DNA of 64,000 nt, taken from assembly GCF_003369915.1 (NCBI RefSeq), contig NC_046677.1, positions 22,958,913-23,022,912 on the forward strand, written 5' to 3'. Below, piece after piece: positions 1 through 12,173 of the stretch. Position 1 is the stretch's first letter, and every line of letters starts with the position of its first letter. The translations under genes were made by a program, and so were the position numbers. Origin of the DNA: Drosophila miranda (taxonomy: Eukaryota > Arthropoda > Insecta > Diptera > Drosophilidae). The notes beneath the pieces were generated by a model. That model was given only the letters and a program-made list of their open reading frames with translations. It was not told the origin of the DNA and made no database searches.

Positions 1-182
1 GGATCTCAATCGCAAACCCTCTAATATTAAGTCAAAAGCCACGAAATAAATACGTATTTATTATCAAGTTAATTCCTGCCTGGATTGCAGTTCCTCAATG
101 ATAAATGTACTTCAGATGAATACTGTTCGGAGGCCGAATCACCTGGTAATATAATCTAGAAGATTGGCGTTTAAAAACACAT

Positions 183-188
183 TTTATT
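183..188 (-). terminator. polyadenylation signal of the DDX28-like gene
   Basis: AATAAA on the minus strand, about 25 bases beyond the stop codon at 214-216. This implies a very short 3' UTR. The remaining bases 1-182 show no gene that I can support. Confidence 0.6.
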
Positions 189-213
189 CTCAACAAAACA
201 GATACAACTATAA

Positions 214-1922
214 CTAGAAGGGCTCTTCTTGGGCCTGGGGTGGCAGCGACATGCCCGCCGCCTTCATTTCGGCCATTAATCGTTTCTTGATGATATTCGC
301 AATGTTGGCATTGACATCCGGCAGCAGTCCACCGGTGCGGGCCGCATGCTCTATTCTCTGGACAACATCGATCTCGCGGCGGGAGGAGATGAAGTTGGAG
401 ACCAGCGACTTGTCCGTGTTTCCCACTCGCCCGATGCGGCCACAGCGATGGATGTAGTCGGAGACGTGCAGGGGAAAGTCAAAGTTCACCACATGACGCG
501 CCCTCGTGGTGTCCAGACCACGACTGCCCACGTCTGTGGTGGAGAGCACGTCGCAGTGGCCGCTTTGAAACTGCTCGAAGCGGCCCAGGCGGATCTTCAT
601 GAGCATGTCGCCGTTCAGATTGAGGCAGTTTACGCCGCTGTTATTCAGGAAGATGGACACATAGTCGCTGGTGGCCGATTTGTTGCTAAACACGATGATG
701 GGGCGACGTTTGGCCAGATCCTGCTTGACTAGGGTCAGCAGATGACCCGGCCGATCCGCCTTTGGCATGCGCAGGAATTTCTGCGTGACATGCGGCATCA
801 AGTGGTGCAGATGCGGACTCACCACCTCCTGAATGGTGTCCACGTCGATGACGCGCTCCAGAATCTCGCGAATGTTTGTTGGCATTGTGGCCGAGGCCAG
901 GACAAGCTGAGTGCCCAATGTCCGGGCATCCTGCCTTTGCACCATGTGGAACTGTAGTGGAAATAAGATATGATTTACAACCTGCGTAAAAGGATTAGCG
1001 CCAACATACGGGGAATCTCCTGAGGAAGTACGTTAGTTTGTCCGTGAAGCTGTCGTCCAGCAGCGTGTCTGCCTCGTCCAGCACCACATGGCGCACCTGC
1101 TCCATGCGGTAGATGCCCGTTGTCACCAGCTTGCTCAGAGCGCCCAGCGTCGCCACCAATACGTCAACCTCTTGGAATTCCGGGTTCATCATCAGTTGCT
1201 TGGTGCTACCGGAAGAGGTGAAAAACATTGCGTTACATACTAATTAGGTAATTAGTAATACACACGACGCACCTGCCGCCCAGCAGAGCCTTCACCTTGA
1301 GATCTGTGCCCTGGCTGAGGTTCTCGGCCACCTGGGCAATCTGCGTGGCCAGCTCGCGGCCGGGCGTCAGTATCAAGGCTCGCGGCGTGTTGAAGCTTCG
1401 CTCTGTGATCTCCCGCTTCAGCAGTCTGGCCAGGATGGGCAGCATGTATGTCAGTGTTTTGCCGCACCCCGTTTCGGCAGCAATAAGGGCATGGGAGTTG
1501 CCGTGGACAATTGGCAAGCCCTTTACCTGTATTCCCGTAAGCATCTTGATGCCGAGTTCATTCTGCAGGTTTTCTAGTAGCTTCGGGTGGAGCTCCAGTT
1601 GGCCACTGTCTAGGATGCCCGTCGTGCTCTGCATCTCCTGCTGCAGCTGCTCCCCACTGACGCTGGCGTTCAGGGTGAAGTGGTCGCCCTTCGACTTGTT
1701 GTGCAGCCATCCCTTGGACGCCAGGGCCAATGTCCCGAACTTCGCATCCGCCCGCTCGTGTTGCATCAGATTGAACTGCGTCCGACCACATGTGATTAGC
1801 GGCTTTGGTTTATCCCGCGCCTTCTCTACCCTCGGCTTTGTTTTCACTGCTGCCGTGGCTGTGGCAGCCGTCGCCAGATGCCTGGAGGTCTGCACCCGCA
1901 GCACCAGAGAAAGATTCAGCAT
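214..1922 (-). CDS. DDX28-like mitochondrial DEAD-box RNA helicase
   Basis: Coding exons, in transcript order, are 1922-1273, 1205-1010 and 951-214. They join in phase to 527 aa. Introns are 67 and 58 bp, with donors GTGCGT and GTATGT. Helicase motifs are visible in order: I AETGCGKT (149-156), Ia TPGREL (186-191), II DEAD (260-263), III SAT (302-304), IV PIIVFSN, V TTDVGSRGLD (420-429) and VI HRCGRIGR (450-457), so the ATPase and both RecA lobes look intact. The N-terminus (MLNLSLVLRVQTSRHLATAA) is basic, hydroxylated and acid-free, like a mitochondrial presequence. Length and layout match the DDX28 family, whose human member acts in mitochondrial large-subunit ribosome assembly. The mitochondrial role here is inference from the family and the presequence. 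It is divergent from the gene at 2247. Another DEAD-box subfamily is the main alternative. Confidence 0.85.
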
Positions 1923-2032
1923 GGTTTTGTCCGTAAATTATCCAATGTTTTTATTTAAGCTGGTGCGGGGGTGCGGGGGTAGAACAGCTGATTTTATCGG
2001 TTATTGATTAAAAAATTATACCGATGGTTTCA

Positions 2033-2071
2033 TATCGATGGTTTATATCGATGATTATAAAATTATCGATA
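2033..2071. promoter_or_regulatory. DRE cluster in a divergent housekeeping promoter
   Basis: TATCGAT occurs three times: 2033-2039, 2046-2052, and 2064-2071 as the full palindrome TATCGATA. The 324 bp between the two divergent start codons also holds an E-box CAGCTG near 1985-1990 and GGTCACACA (2192-2200), one base from the Ohler motif 1 core. DRE and Ohler motif 1 mark TATA-less, broadly active fly promoters, bound by DREF and M1BP respectively. Confidence 0.75.
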
Positions 2072-2246
2072 TCTGATTACGTTATTGATTATTTTGTAAT
2101 TTTTAAAATACCAAAAAATACCGAAAATTATACTGCTTGTAGAACTTGAATTCGTCAGTATATTAACGGTATATTTTGGTATATTTCTGAGGGTCACACA
2201 CGGTACTACCAAAAATTTAGAGAAAAAGAAAATTTGTACTCCAAAA

Positions 2247-3758
2247 ATGTCTAAAAACGACGTTGCGGAGGAAGATTCTGGACAGAAGAGATCGAAAAAC
2301 AACGAGGATGATGATGCTGCTGATATTGATGCACCAAAATCGTTGACAATGTCATTCTTGGACTGGAAAAAATGCAAGGAAGCCCTCAGGCCAGATGCAA
2401 CACAGCGAAACAACAGCAGCGGACGTAAACAATGGTCCCAGAACGACAACAGAAACTTCAACAGTGGAAATTTGAACCAATGGAGCAACCACCAGGACAG
2501 AAACAATATTCCACCGCTCAGTCGACCGCCACCGCTGCCCTTGCAGTTGATGTCAATGGGTCTGGGGTTTGGAAGTAATTACGGATCGGGTCCTTGCAAC
2601 GGCCCCCCACCACCCAATATGCCCAACTGCAATATGGGAAACATGGTAATGGGCATGGGTGGGCCAGGTGGACCAGGCCCTGGACCTGGAGCGCGCCGAA
2701 ATAATGGCAACATTCAAGGGCCACTGCAACCACCTCCTTTTTGGGATGACATGATGTCGCCCAATCATCGACCGCCCATCCAGCCGCCAATGCCCAAGTG
2801 CCCTAGTCTCTGGAACCTTGTGCCCAAGGATAAGGGCCAGCGGCAGAACCGCACCAACCAGACACCCAACAAGAAGTACAAGCTAAACAGCAACAGTAAA
2901 AACGTGGCCAAGGATACGTACCTGATGCCTCCGCCACCCCCGCCGCCGCCGCCTCCGCCATCCGATGGTGACACTAACAGCAACGCCAACGTCAACAAGG
3001 ACGCTTCCACATCGAACGGCGGACAGCCAACGAAAAAGAAGCGAAGCGGTGCCTTTATTCAAATCAACGGACAGTGGATACAAAAACCGGAGGCACCTCT
3101 GCCCCTCGAAGATTCGCCGCCCGGCACTAAAGAGGATCGTCAGCGTCAGTGGAAAGAGTATCGCCAGGCGATGAAGCCGTTCAAGAATCGCGAATTCCAC
3201 AACTGGAAGAGAACTGTACAGCGACTGGGTAAGCTGCCGCGCGAGGAACTCGACGAACAGCAATTGGAGCGGCTGCAAAAGGCCGAGGAGTACATTGGCG
3301 CCCACAAGGCAATGCTGACCATCAAGCATGCCGAGCGCTGGGTGCAGCAGGACAATCAGAAAAGCAATGATTCCGACAAGACCCAGGTCTATGTGCGTCG
3401 CCAGGGCACGCCGAGTTTTTGGGACAAATCGAAGCAGAGGCAAGGCCAGGCCAGCAATGGATTCCAGCCAGGGCAGCAGCTGGACAGTGAGCCCAAGAAG
3501 CCATTCGTAGCCACTGGCCGGGCGATCAAGGGCGGCTTTCCGATGGATTCCCAGTCGCAGGTGCAGTCCCAGCCGCAGACAATGCCCATGGGACAATATA
3601 ATTCACAACATCAGCAGCGGGAAAACAACTACAGCGGCAACGCCATTAGTAGCAGTAATTCCTTTGGAATGGTATCCAACACGAGCAGGCCGAACTCCTC
3701 ATATTACAGCAACTACAGCAATAGCTTCGTGAAGGGCGACATGGTGCTGCCCCCCTAG
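2247..3758 (+). CDS. low-complexity proline/asparagine-rich protein, probably nuclear
   Basis: Single-exon frame of 503 aa with a good start context (AAA ATG). An acidic and basic N-terminus (GQKRSKNNEDDDAAD) is followed by N/Q-rich and M/G/P-rich stretches around residues 60-165, a run of about 12 prolines near residue 227, and a basic KKKR nuclear-import-like motif near 270. A charged helical segment spans about 290-370 (KEYRQAMKPF, REELDEQQLERLQKAEEY). The C-terminus is Q/S/N-rich and disordered. No enzymatic motif is visible. The helical block is the only part that looks like a folded conserved domain. It shares a divergent DRE promoter with the helicase at 214-1922 and is convergent with mRpS2. 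In D. melanogaster I believe the equivalent gene beside Mon1 is CG11927, recalled rather than checked. Function is unknown; RNA or chromatin association is only suggested by composition. Confidence 0.85.
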   Translation: MSKNDVAEEDSGQKRSKNNEDDDAADIDAPKSLTMSFLDWKKCKEALRPDATQRNNSSGRKQWSQNDNRNFNSGNLNQWSNHQDRNNIPPLSRPPPLPLQLMSMGLGFGSNYGSGPCNGPPPPNMPNCNMGNMVMGMGGPGGPGPGPGARRNNGNIQGPLQPPPFWDDMMSPNHRPPIQPPMPKCPSLWNLVPKDKGQRQNRTNQTPNKKYKLNSNSKNVAKDTYLMPPPPPPPPPPPSDGDTNSNANVNKDASTSNGGQPTKKKRSGAFIQINGQWIQKPEAPLPLEDSPPGTKEDRQRQWKEYRQAMKPFKNREFHNWKRTVQRLGKLPREELDEQQLERLQKAEEYIGAHKAMLTIKHAERWVQQDNQKSNDSDKTQVYVRRQGTPSFWDKSKQRQGQASNGFQPGQQLDSEPKKPFVATGRAIKGGFPMDSQSQVQSQPQTMPMGQYNSQHQQRENNYSGNAISSSNSFGMVSNTSRPNSSYYSNYSNSFVKGDMVLPP

Positions 3759-3990
3759 AACAGTTGCCAGCCAGTGAGCTGGAGCGAGGGCTTTACCTAG
3801 TTAACCGATTGGCACCGCACCGCACCACCACCGATTGCGACGGCAACTTCGATACGAACACGGCACCGGGTAAGACCCGAGAGGATAACCCCAGGAGAGT
3901 ACACAAGGTCGGTGGGTAGATACACGGGTCACTGCCCCGACAGCAGCAGTATTTGTATTCAGATAAATGTAACAAAATCTCATCCTAAAA

Positions 3991-4884
3991 CTAATTGCTC
4001 TTGGTTGTGGTATTTTTATTGCGACTGCGCCTCGGCTGGGTTTCGTCCAAGGGAGGAAGGCCCAGGAGCTCGCGACGCTTGCGTTTGCCCCTCAGGATGG
4101 CCTCCTTGAAAAGATTGCAGTAGAGCTCCACGGCGGCTGGGGAATCGTCGTTGCCGGGCACCGGATAGGTGATCAGATTTGGATTGCAATTGCTGTCCAC
4201 AATGCCGACTGTGGGTATGGCCATCTTGGCCGCATCCCTCACTGCCGTGTGCTGAGACATCACATTGTTTTGGGTATTCAGGAAAATGCAGAGATCTGGC
4301 AGGCGGGTAACAGCATCGAACTGTACATTGGCGTTGGTGAAGATTCCGCCCCGCCAGAAGCGCGTGTGCGAGAACTCGCCGGCCTCCAAGGCCTTTTGCT
4401 CGACCAGGTGGGCATTGAGGGCGTTGCGATTGAAGAACAATATGATTCCATCACGGAAGGCTATGTGAGCCACAAAGTTAAGGGCATCCCGCAAATGCAC
4501 GGCTGTCTTGTCTAAATCGAAGATCAAATGACCCAGGCGATTGCCATACAGGTACGGACGCATGCGGTCGTCCAGGGAGCCTTCTTTGTGGCCATAGTGC
4601 ACGCGTGCATTGAACAGGTCTCGCACGGTGAACAGGTTGTGCACCTGGAAGTAGTCCGGATGCTTCAGAATCCGCTGCTCTATCACGGCAATGTCTTCGG
4701 GCTCGGCATCCGCGGATACTGTGGTGGTAATAACTGGCACTGCCTCTGCCTGTGTGCTCTGAAGCCGTCGCGGAAGGCCGCATAGCTGACTAAAGCGGGG
4801 CACTACGGACCAGGATCATTTAAAAGTAATTTTCACCAAAGTTTTCATTAACTACTTACAGTTGCAAAGTGTTTTTCTCAACAT
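3991..4884 (-). CDS. mRpS2: mitochondrial small ribosomal subunit protein uS2m
   Basis: The main exon is 4802-3991. A 25-nt first coding exon (4884-4860) is joined across a 57-bp intron with donor GTAAGT and acceptor GTAG. The join gives MLRKTLCNLPRFSQLCG and 278 aa in total, while the main exon alone has no suitable ATG. uS2 family blocks are plain: FNARVHYGHKEGSLDDRMRP, GHLIFDLDKT, FRDGIILFFNRN, RFWRGGIFTN, a LPDLCIFLNT strand, AKMAIPTVGIVDSNCNPNLI and PGNDDSPAAVELYCNLFKEA. It belongs to the mitoribosomal 28S subunit. The arginine-bearing, acid-free N-terminus fits import into mitochondria. It is divergent from Mon1, with 224 bp between start codons and E-boxes CAGCTG at 4947-4952 and 5012-5017, and convergent with the proline-rich gene. 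Confidence 0.93.
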
Positions 4885-5108
4885 TTTAACGCGGCTCGTG
4901 TTTTCATAACCAATCTTCTTCTTGCCCTTTTGCGAGTCCCACAGAACAGCTGTTGTCCAGTGTTGTGTATTCCACAATTTAATATGTACTTTTTTTTATT
5001 GCGACACGGATCAGCTGTTTCTCGCTGCATCTCGCTGATAAGCTGTAAACTTTTCTTTGCCAAAGAACAGCAATGATTGGATTTTTAAATATCTATTAGC
5101 AAAGCAAC

Positions 5109-6848
5109 ATGGAAATTCAGCAGACGTCCCCCAGCCTGGCCGTATCGGATACGAACAGCACCTGCGAGTACCTGGATGCAGAGGGCGAGCCGGATCCCAG
5201 CGATGTGGACAGCAATTTGTACGAGGAGGCGGATCACGATCAAGAGGCTGACCAACAGAAACATAGTATTATCTCTGCGCTACGTGACGGACTGGAGCCA
5301 AATGCTCCAACCAGCGCCATCAGCCCGGAGCCAGGAAAGTCCAAGGGCCTGGCCGCATCCGTGGAATCCCTAGCCTTAAGTACTTCCACCAGCGCCAAGA
5401 CGGAGGATAGCAGCAGCAGCTGCGCCGCCTTGGACGACGACCACCACGACTATCAACACGACAGCGTGTGGCGCGGACAGAAGAAGCACATCTTTATACT
5501 CAGCGAGGCGGGCAAGCCGATCTTTTCGCTCCACGGCAACGAGGACAAGCTGGTCACCCTCTTTGGAGTCATTCAGGCCCTTGTCAGCTTCGTGCAGCTA
5601 GGACAGGATGCCATCACGTCCATACATGCGGGCGGCATCAAGTTCGCCTTCATGCAGCGAAGCTCGCTCATCCTGGTGGCCGCAACGCGCACCAACATGA
5701 GTGTTCAGCAGTTGCATCTGCAACTGGGGTGAGTGATTCACTAGAATTTAAGCGAAGGCCACAACTGATGATTCGGATTTATCTAGGGATGTCTACAATC
5801 AGATACTATCCATACTGACCTACTCCCACATGACGAAGATTTTCGAGAAGCGCAAGAACTTCGACCTCCGTCGTCTGCTCTCCGGTAGCGAGCGGCTGTT
5901 CTTCAATCTTCTGGCCAACGACAGCAGCAGTGCTCGCGGTGAGGCTCGATCCACATAGGATCCAGTGATCTAATATCCCCCTAATATCTCTGTCTTTCGT
6001 TTGCAGTGTCCAACAACATCTTCACATTTTTGACCAACTCCATCCGCGTCTTCCCGCTGTCGACGACAGTTCGGTCGCAGATAACCGGCGCCATACAGAG
6101 CAACTGCTCGAAGATCAAAAATCTGGTGTTTGCCGTGCTGATAGCCAACAATAAGCTGATTGCCCTGGTACGCATGAAGAAGTACTCGATTCATCCGGCA
6201 GATCTGCGCCTGATTTTTAATCTGGTCGAGTGCTCGGAGTCCTTCAAGAGCTCCGAGAACTGGTCACCCATCTGCCTTCCCAAGTTCGACATGAACGGGT
6301 ATCTGCATGCCCATGTCTCTTATCTGGCGGACGACTGCCAGGCCTGCTTGTTGCTGCTCTCAGTGGATCGGGATGCATTTTTCACGCTGGCCGAGGCCAA
6401 GGCCAAGATCACCGAGAAGCTGCGACGGAGCCACTGCCTGGAAGCCATCAACGAGGAACTGCAGCAGCCGTTCAATGCTAAACTGTATCAGCAGGTCTTG
6501 GGCATTCCCGAGCTGCGACACTTCCTGTACAAGCCCAAGGCGACCGCCCAGCTGCTGTGCCCCATGCTCAGGCATCCGTACAAGTCGCTGCAAGAGTTGG
6601 AGCGCCTCGAGGCGATTTACTGCGGTCTGCTTCATCGCATTCACAACAGCTCCCGGCCGTTGAAGCTTATCTACGAGGTGAAGGAGCGCGAAGTAGTGTT
6701 GGCCTGGGCGACGGGTACGTACGAGCTGTACGCCGTCTTCGAGCCGGTGGTTGACAAGGCCACGATGATCAAGTACGTGGACAAGCTGATCAAATGGATC
6801 GAAAAGGAGTACGATGTGTACTTCATACGGAGCCATGCTACTTTCTGA
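5109..6848 (+). CDS. Mon1: Mon1, subunit of the Mon1-Ccz1 Rab7 exchange factor
   Basis: Three exons, 5109-5728, 5787-5938 and 6007-6848, join in phase to 537 aa. Introns are 58 and 68 bp, and both donors are GTGAG type. The first ~120 residues are acidic, serine-rich and probably disordered. The folded part starts at WRGQKKHIFILSEAGKPIFS, the first longin domain, and continues through the second and third longin-like roadblock domains (SNNIFTFLTNSIRVFPLSTT, LVFAVLIANNKLIALVRMKK, HPADLRLIFNLV). The C-terminal part contains FLYKPKATAQLLCPML and ends EKEYDVYFIRSHATF, typical of the family. Mon1 with Ccz1 activates Rab7 and drives early-to-late endosome and autophagosome maturation on endosomal membranes. 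Length is close to known insect Mon1 proteins. Confidence 0.95.
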
Positions 6849-7178
6849 TCAACCTTAGCCCCCCACATTTCAACGAGTTTGCCGTGGAGAGCATTTGTAT
6901 AGCTATCAAGTACATAGTGACATTGCAAATTGTGAGATAAAATATATAACTATTTTTATATATAAACAAACTTCCGCCTGTTGCCGCCTAATTGTTAATG
7001 TGTCAAGCCGGACTGATGTTGTTGCGTTGGAGTTTTGACGGCGTTTATTTAACCTAACCATGTATACCATTAAAACGCATGTACGTACATTTTTAGCTTA
7101 AGTAAATCCTAAAAAATAGTTAAATGTTCTTCACTCATTGTCTAGATCGATTTACACGTTCATTTGCATATGCAAATA

Positions 7179-7319
7179 CTATTTGTTTGGGAGCAGAAGA
7201 TACCTTGTTAGGTTTCCAACGACTGAACGTAATTGACTAAACGAATCGGTTATCCGATTCATCTCCGCGGCCAAGTCCCTTACGGCCCAGCGAAGTAACA
7301 ACGTAATTATTATAAAGGT
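7179..7319 (-). other. short protein-like open block, possible C-terminal exon or small ORF
   Basis: On the minus strand 46 codons stay open before TAG at 7181-7179. The part starting from ATG at 7262 encodes 27 aa (MNRITDSFSQLRSVVGNL then TRYLLLPNK). Upstream of that ATG the frame reads a hydrophobic run, then RWAVRDLAAE. The block is more GC-rich than its surroundings and lies only ~330 bp beyond the Mon1 stop, on the opposite strand. A second minus frame is also open through the same block, which weakens the case. I do not recognise a family. Confidence 0.25.
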
Positions 7320-7640
7320 TTAAAGAGTGGGCTCCACGGTCTACGAATAAGCTTGAATTAAATACTAAAATAGTTTTTCTTAATTTTTTTGAATAGTTTC
7401 GTACAAATTTCACACATATTCCTTCCTGGATATCACAAAAATCCGTGGTTTAATGGAGTAAATGTCGTTTTTAAAAAACAGTTATATGCGGCTCAAGCTT
7501 TTGCAACGGCAAAAACAACAACCATGGTATATCTATATTGGGTAAGGACAGGCACTATGATACTCAAATTATGTCCCGCTAACAGAGGTCGTTCGATGAG
7601 TGCTACCACCTTGTACGAATATACCATTCACATGCGCAAA

Positions 7641-7790
7641 GCTCAGAGAGCGAGAGCGAGCGAGAGAGAGATCCTGGCGAAAACAACTTTTTGTCTCCGA
7701 AGGGGATGACCCTAAGTTTTACACCCAGTTATGCCAGGTCTAAATCCTGCTCGCAGAGCATAGAAAAAGTCCTCCTCAGTTGAGTTAAAC
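7641..7790 (+). promoter_or_regulatory. candidate GAGA/initiator promoter
   Basis: A GA-rich tract of repeated GAGAG/GAGCG (7641-7671) lies ~105 bp upstream of TCAGTT (7776-7781), a match to the fly initiator. It is followed by AT-rich, ATG-poor DNA that looks like a 5' leader. No TATA box or clear DPE is seen. It could be an upstream promoter of the GPCR gene at 24504, but no transcript evidence is available. Confidence 0.25.
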
Positions 7791-10356
7791 GTGAGCTTAC
7801 GCGCACTCCGCTTATGTGTGGCAGCAGCAGGAGATTCCAGTTGAACCAGTGTGCCTAACAATAAAATTGAAATCATTTTTGCTTAAATCCAAAGGAGTAT
7901 GTGAAATACACACAAACAAAAAAAGAAGAAATAACCGTAATAATAGTGAAATTGCAGAATAATCCATGTGCCGTTTCAACAGTTATTTTTTGAGGGGCAG
8001 CAGGGGCTGCTGCTCTCTTTTCAGCATGCGCCACGCATTTTTTGGGTGTTAAATGCTCGTGTATCTGTCGGTTTTTGCGCGCTTAGTGCGGCGGCATTAA
8101 TACACGTCCCTTGCGACGCACCCACACACGCAAATATGCTGCGCTGCTTATGTATTCGTGTGTACTATGTATGCTGCTGCTACTGCCTCTGCTGCTGTTT
8201 TATGCTGCTGCTGACCCGCTTCGTTAGTTTTGCGCGCGTGCTGTCCGCCCGTTCCCGTTAAACCCGTCTCGTCGCCCGGCTACAGTGTGCAAATCATTTA
8301 ATTTATGACCAAAATATATTTTTATACGCATTTCTCGTGCATTTTCCCTTCGTTTCGTTTCCATTCGTTTGCCCAGCCATCCATCGTTAATTTGTCAGGC
8401 AAACGCTTTGTACTTCGGAGCTATCAACATTCCTCGGCAGCGTCAAAGTAGCGGCGGCAGAGCAGCGACTGCAGACTAGCGGTGGTAGCGACAGCTACAA
8501 CAACAAGGGATTCTTCCTGGCAAAAGTTTCACCTTTGTGTGCTTCACACACACACACACACACCCAGACACACAAACACATATTCGAGGCCACAGGATGT
8601 CTTTTTGTGTATCCTAGAGTTATTTTGAAAGCAGCAGAAGAAGCAGCAGCAGCAGCTAACGCGCGCTTGTTTTGCTCTGTTAGCGTCGACGGCGACGCCT
8701 GGCTTTTCTTATGAGTGTACATATGTATGTATGTACGAGTATGTATGTATAAGTACAAGGAGGAATACGAGTCGCCGGCAGCGGGCAAGGGTAGGAGCAG
8801 AGGCAGAGGCAGAGGGAGAAGCGGAAGGTGCATGCAAAAGAACCGTAGGATTCTATTTAATCCGGAAAAAGTTTCGGCGCCTCCGTTTTTTGGCTCTCTT
8901 TTTTGTCTCAGTTTCTGGTTGGCTTTAATAAACTTTTTTTGAGTGATGGAATATTTATTGTTGAAATTTTCATAATTGGTGTGAAATCTGTCCTATGCAT
9001 AGCTATGGGAATGTTCATTGAAAAGCAGTGAAGTATGAGAGACCATCTCTTAGATCTGTATGGAAATATACCATTAGGCATAAAATATATAATAGATAAA
9101 TCGTCTAATCCAAAAGATCCAAAGAGTTAAACATTTTTCTGAAATATTGGTCAAATATTCTCTCCAGAATAATTTTATCGAGAAAAATATGATTTTCCAT
9201 TTTGTAATTAAATGACCATCTGTTGGCAAAGTGTGGAAAAAAACTTTAATATTTTCATTTATGGTCACCTTTTCGTGCAATTTGGTCGGAAAACTTTTTC
9301 GGACTGCAATCAAAGAAGTTTTTATTTCTTAACTTGAGGAGTATCAGATTTTTCTTTCAATTTTCTTGAGCACCAAACTTAACTCCAAATTGGTAACAAA
9401 AAAAACCAAAACAAAAACAAATAAAAATGTGCAAAAAGTTTCCTGCAAAAATTCTTAGATATTGCAATCCTTAAAACTTTTGATTGCATACTTTGAGGAG
9501 CTGCTGGCCAGCAATAAAGATATGTACTATACATATATTGATTGCTTGATTTAACCGCCCGAACGTGGAGCATAAAAAATTGTTTATTTCTGTGAGCAAT
9601 ATCGGAGCTTCCTTGGTAAGCCCCAGGATTTATGGTTCAATAATCAATATGGACATTTATGTTCCATGTGTGCGGCGTAATTTTTTATTGAAACGTTGTT
9701 TTGGCGGTTAAAAAAAATCCATAAATGCTTAAAAACAGTTCAACCTAATACTGCAAAATGGTTGATCGACTCGGAATAGTGTGAATTGTGAACAATGTCA
9801 ACTGACTCTTTAAAAAGGAAACCATGAATGGACGGTTTTATTTATTGTTCTCAAATCCAATTAGTCCCCTGCCAAATACACCACTAACGCAAACCAAAAA
9901 TTCAATTTCAAAAAAATCAATAGAAACATGAAACAACAAACAAAAATATCAACTGAAGAATGTGGCGCATAATTTAATTTTTCAACCAGAAACTATCACA
10001 CGCGAATCGAGTGCGCTCTGCCATCTACCCGAGTTAAACCAGCGCTAAATCAACTGCAACAATCCCATCCAATCCAATCCAATCCAACGAACAAAAAACA
10101 AGCAGAAAACCCAAAATCAACCAAAATCAACAAGAGTTTCTGGTATTAATTTTATTTGATGCGCGCGCTCATAAAAATTTACATAGAAAGCGACACCAGC
10201 AACAACAACAGCCAGCAACCAGTCGGAAATACCCATCTACAACATCAAAACTGAATTGGTTAACCATGGAAAAGGCGTAACTGCCAACTGCTGACCCGGG
10301 CCATATAACTTTAGGTTAGTATGTCGGTCGTTTGTTGTCTTACTGACTTTCCCAGA

Positions 10357-10433
10357 ACAGAACAGAGCAGAGCAGAGCAGAGCAGAGGAAAGCAGAGCAG
10401 AGATGAGCAGAGCAGAGATGAGCAGAGCAGAGC
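10357..10433 (+). repeat. CAGAG-type pentamer repeat
   Basis: Imperfect array of AGAGC/CAGAG units, interrupted by two copies of a GATGAGCAGAGC variant. Confidence 0.7.
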
Positions 10434-12173
10434 AACCGGAATGGCGAGAGAACCATTTGCCTTTCCTTTCTTGCTTTTCGTTTTCCTTTTTGCATTCGTT
10501 TAATGTGCTCCCCGATTTGATTTATACTTTTTTGTATACCCTTTCTGATACATTTCCGATCTCTTTTAGCACATTCACTTGTGCGTGTCGAGCATCATGT
10601 GGGAGCCTGCCCTAATCCCTCTCCCTTTAGCAGTGATATGTACATATTTATCCGTTTTCAGCTCAGATCCTGGCCGCACTGCCAAGGGTATTCCCAATTC
10701 GTTGCATCCAAGTCAGACTTTGTGCATTTTTTTTTTTGCTGCGTTGGTCGCTTGCTTGCTTACTCGTTCGTTTTGTTTATCCTTTGGCCCTGATCAAATA
10801 GGCATCATTTGCCTGAAGGCATCTCGAAAAAGGGAAGGAAAAGGGTCGACAGCAAGACCGCGTCCGCAGCAGTGACAGCAATTTAAGCGACAGCCAGTTG
10901 ATGACTGTGTTGACATGAGCGAGCACGGCTCGCACTGCGACTCTGATATGAAACGGAGACCCGTTCATCTCGGGCCATCATCTCTCCACGAGTCCACGAG
11001 TCCACGAGTCGTAGGGCTATGCCCTGCGCTATATTAACCCTATTTTTCTCGTAAATTAATTACGCCCAGCAGCTGGAGAGAGACTGCAGACGGAAGCACA
11101 AGCCAATTTTTATGAAATTTAATATTCTTGCTCTGAAGGGTAACCATCTGGGCTATAAGGGATTGGGCATCTATGATTGTGTAAAATAATCGCCATGGAA
11201 TTTTTCAGCTATTCTATGATGGTGCCTGCCTATGGGGGTTTAAATTAAATTCCCTCAGGCCTTTCCCGTTAACTTTTACAGCACTGTCGCCGAGGAACTC
11301 GAATTTCTCAAACTCTGAGCTTGATACCATATCCGGATTTCCAGTTGCCAGTTATTTAACTTTATTCCGTATATGAAATGAATCTGTTTGTGTTTAAGCA
11401 AAGTTTTCTTTTATTTTGAGATGCCAAAATGGTTATTTACGTTCATTTATATTTTCAACTTGCGTCTAACTTGTGCTCCTGCCATCCCACACTCTTTTTG
11501 ACATAATTTCCTACACATCCATATATCATCGGCTACTCCGACTTCCGGTTGTCGCTTTTGGCATTTGCTATTCGCCATTCCCACTGTCTATTTATAGGCG
11601 CCGCTCACGCAGACACGTCACGACTGCCTCCTGCCTCCTTCTCTATGTTGTGGCACCCACCCACACAGCGAAGAAAATTGAAAAGTAAATGATGTGTTTT
11701 TCGTACAGCCTTCATACACTTCTCTAGCATGAAGACTCCGTTTACATAATAGTCTTTGCAATACATACATACGTGTGTATATAAGGTATACACAACATGG
11801 GGTGTTGGATTACAAACAAATTAGATCTTTAGATGATTTAGAAATGATTCAACTACTACGGAAATAACTGTCCTAAGATGAGTACTAAACGACATGGAAA
11901 ATTTCATTGTAACAAAGCACAAAATGGCAAATGGAGCAAGGACGAAAGTTCCCACCGATAAGACCTACAGCTAGAACATAACTCCCTAACTATTTTATAG
12001 AGAGTTTTATACCCTGGCAGATGGTGCTCCAATTTTGATCAGCTAATCACTTCACGCCGCAGTATACAGGGTGTACTATTCGTGGTCTTTATCAGATGAA
12101 AATCTACATAAATACTAGATCCCTGCATGAACGGACAATCGAATTGATGCGGTGGGATTCGGCAGGATTCGTT

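Noticed and set aside
2883-3596. 237-codon minus-strand frame
   Set aside because: Shadow of the proline-rich gene on the other strand; no start context or domains.
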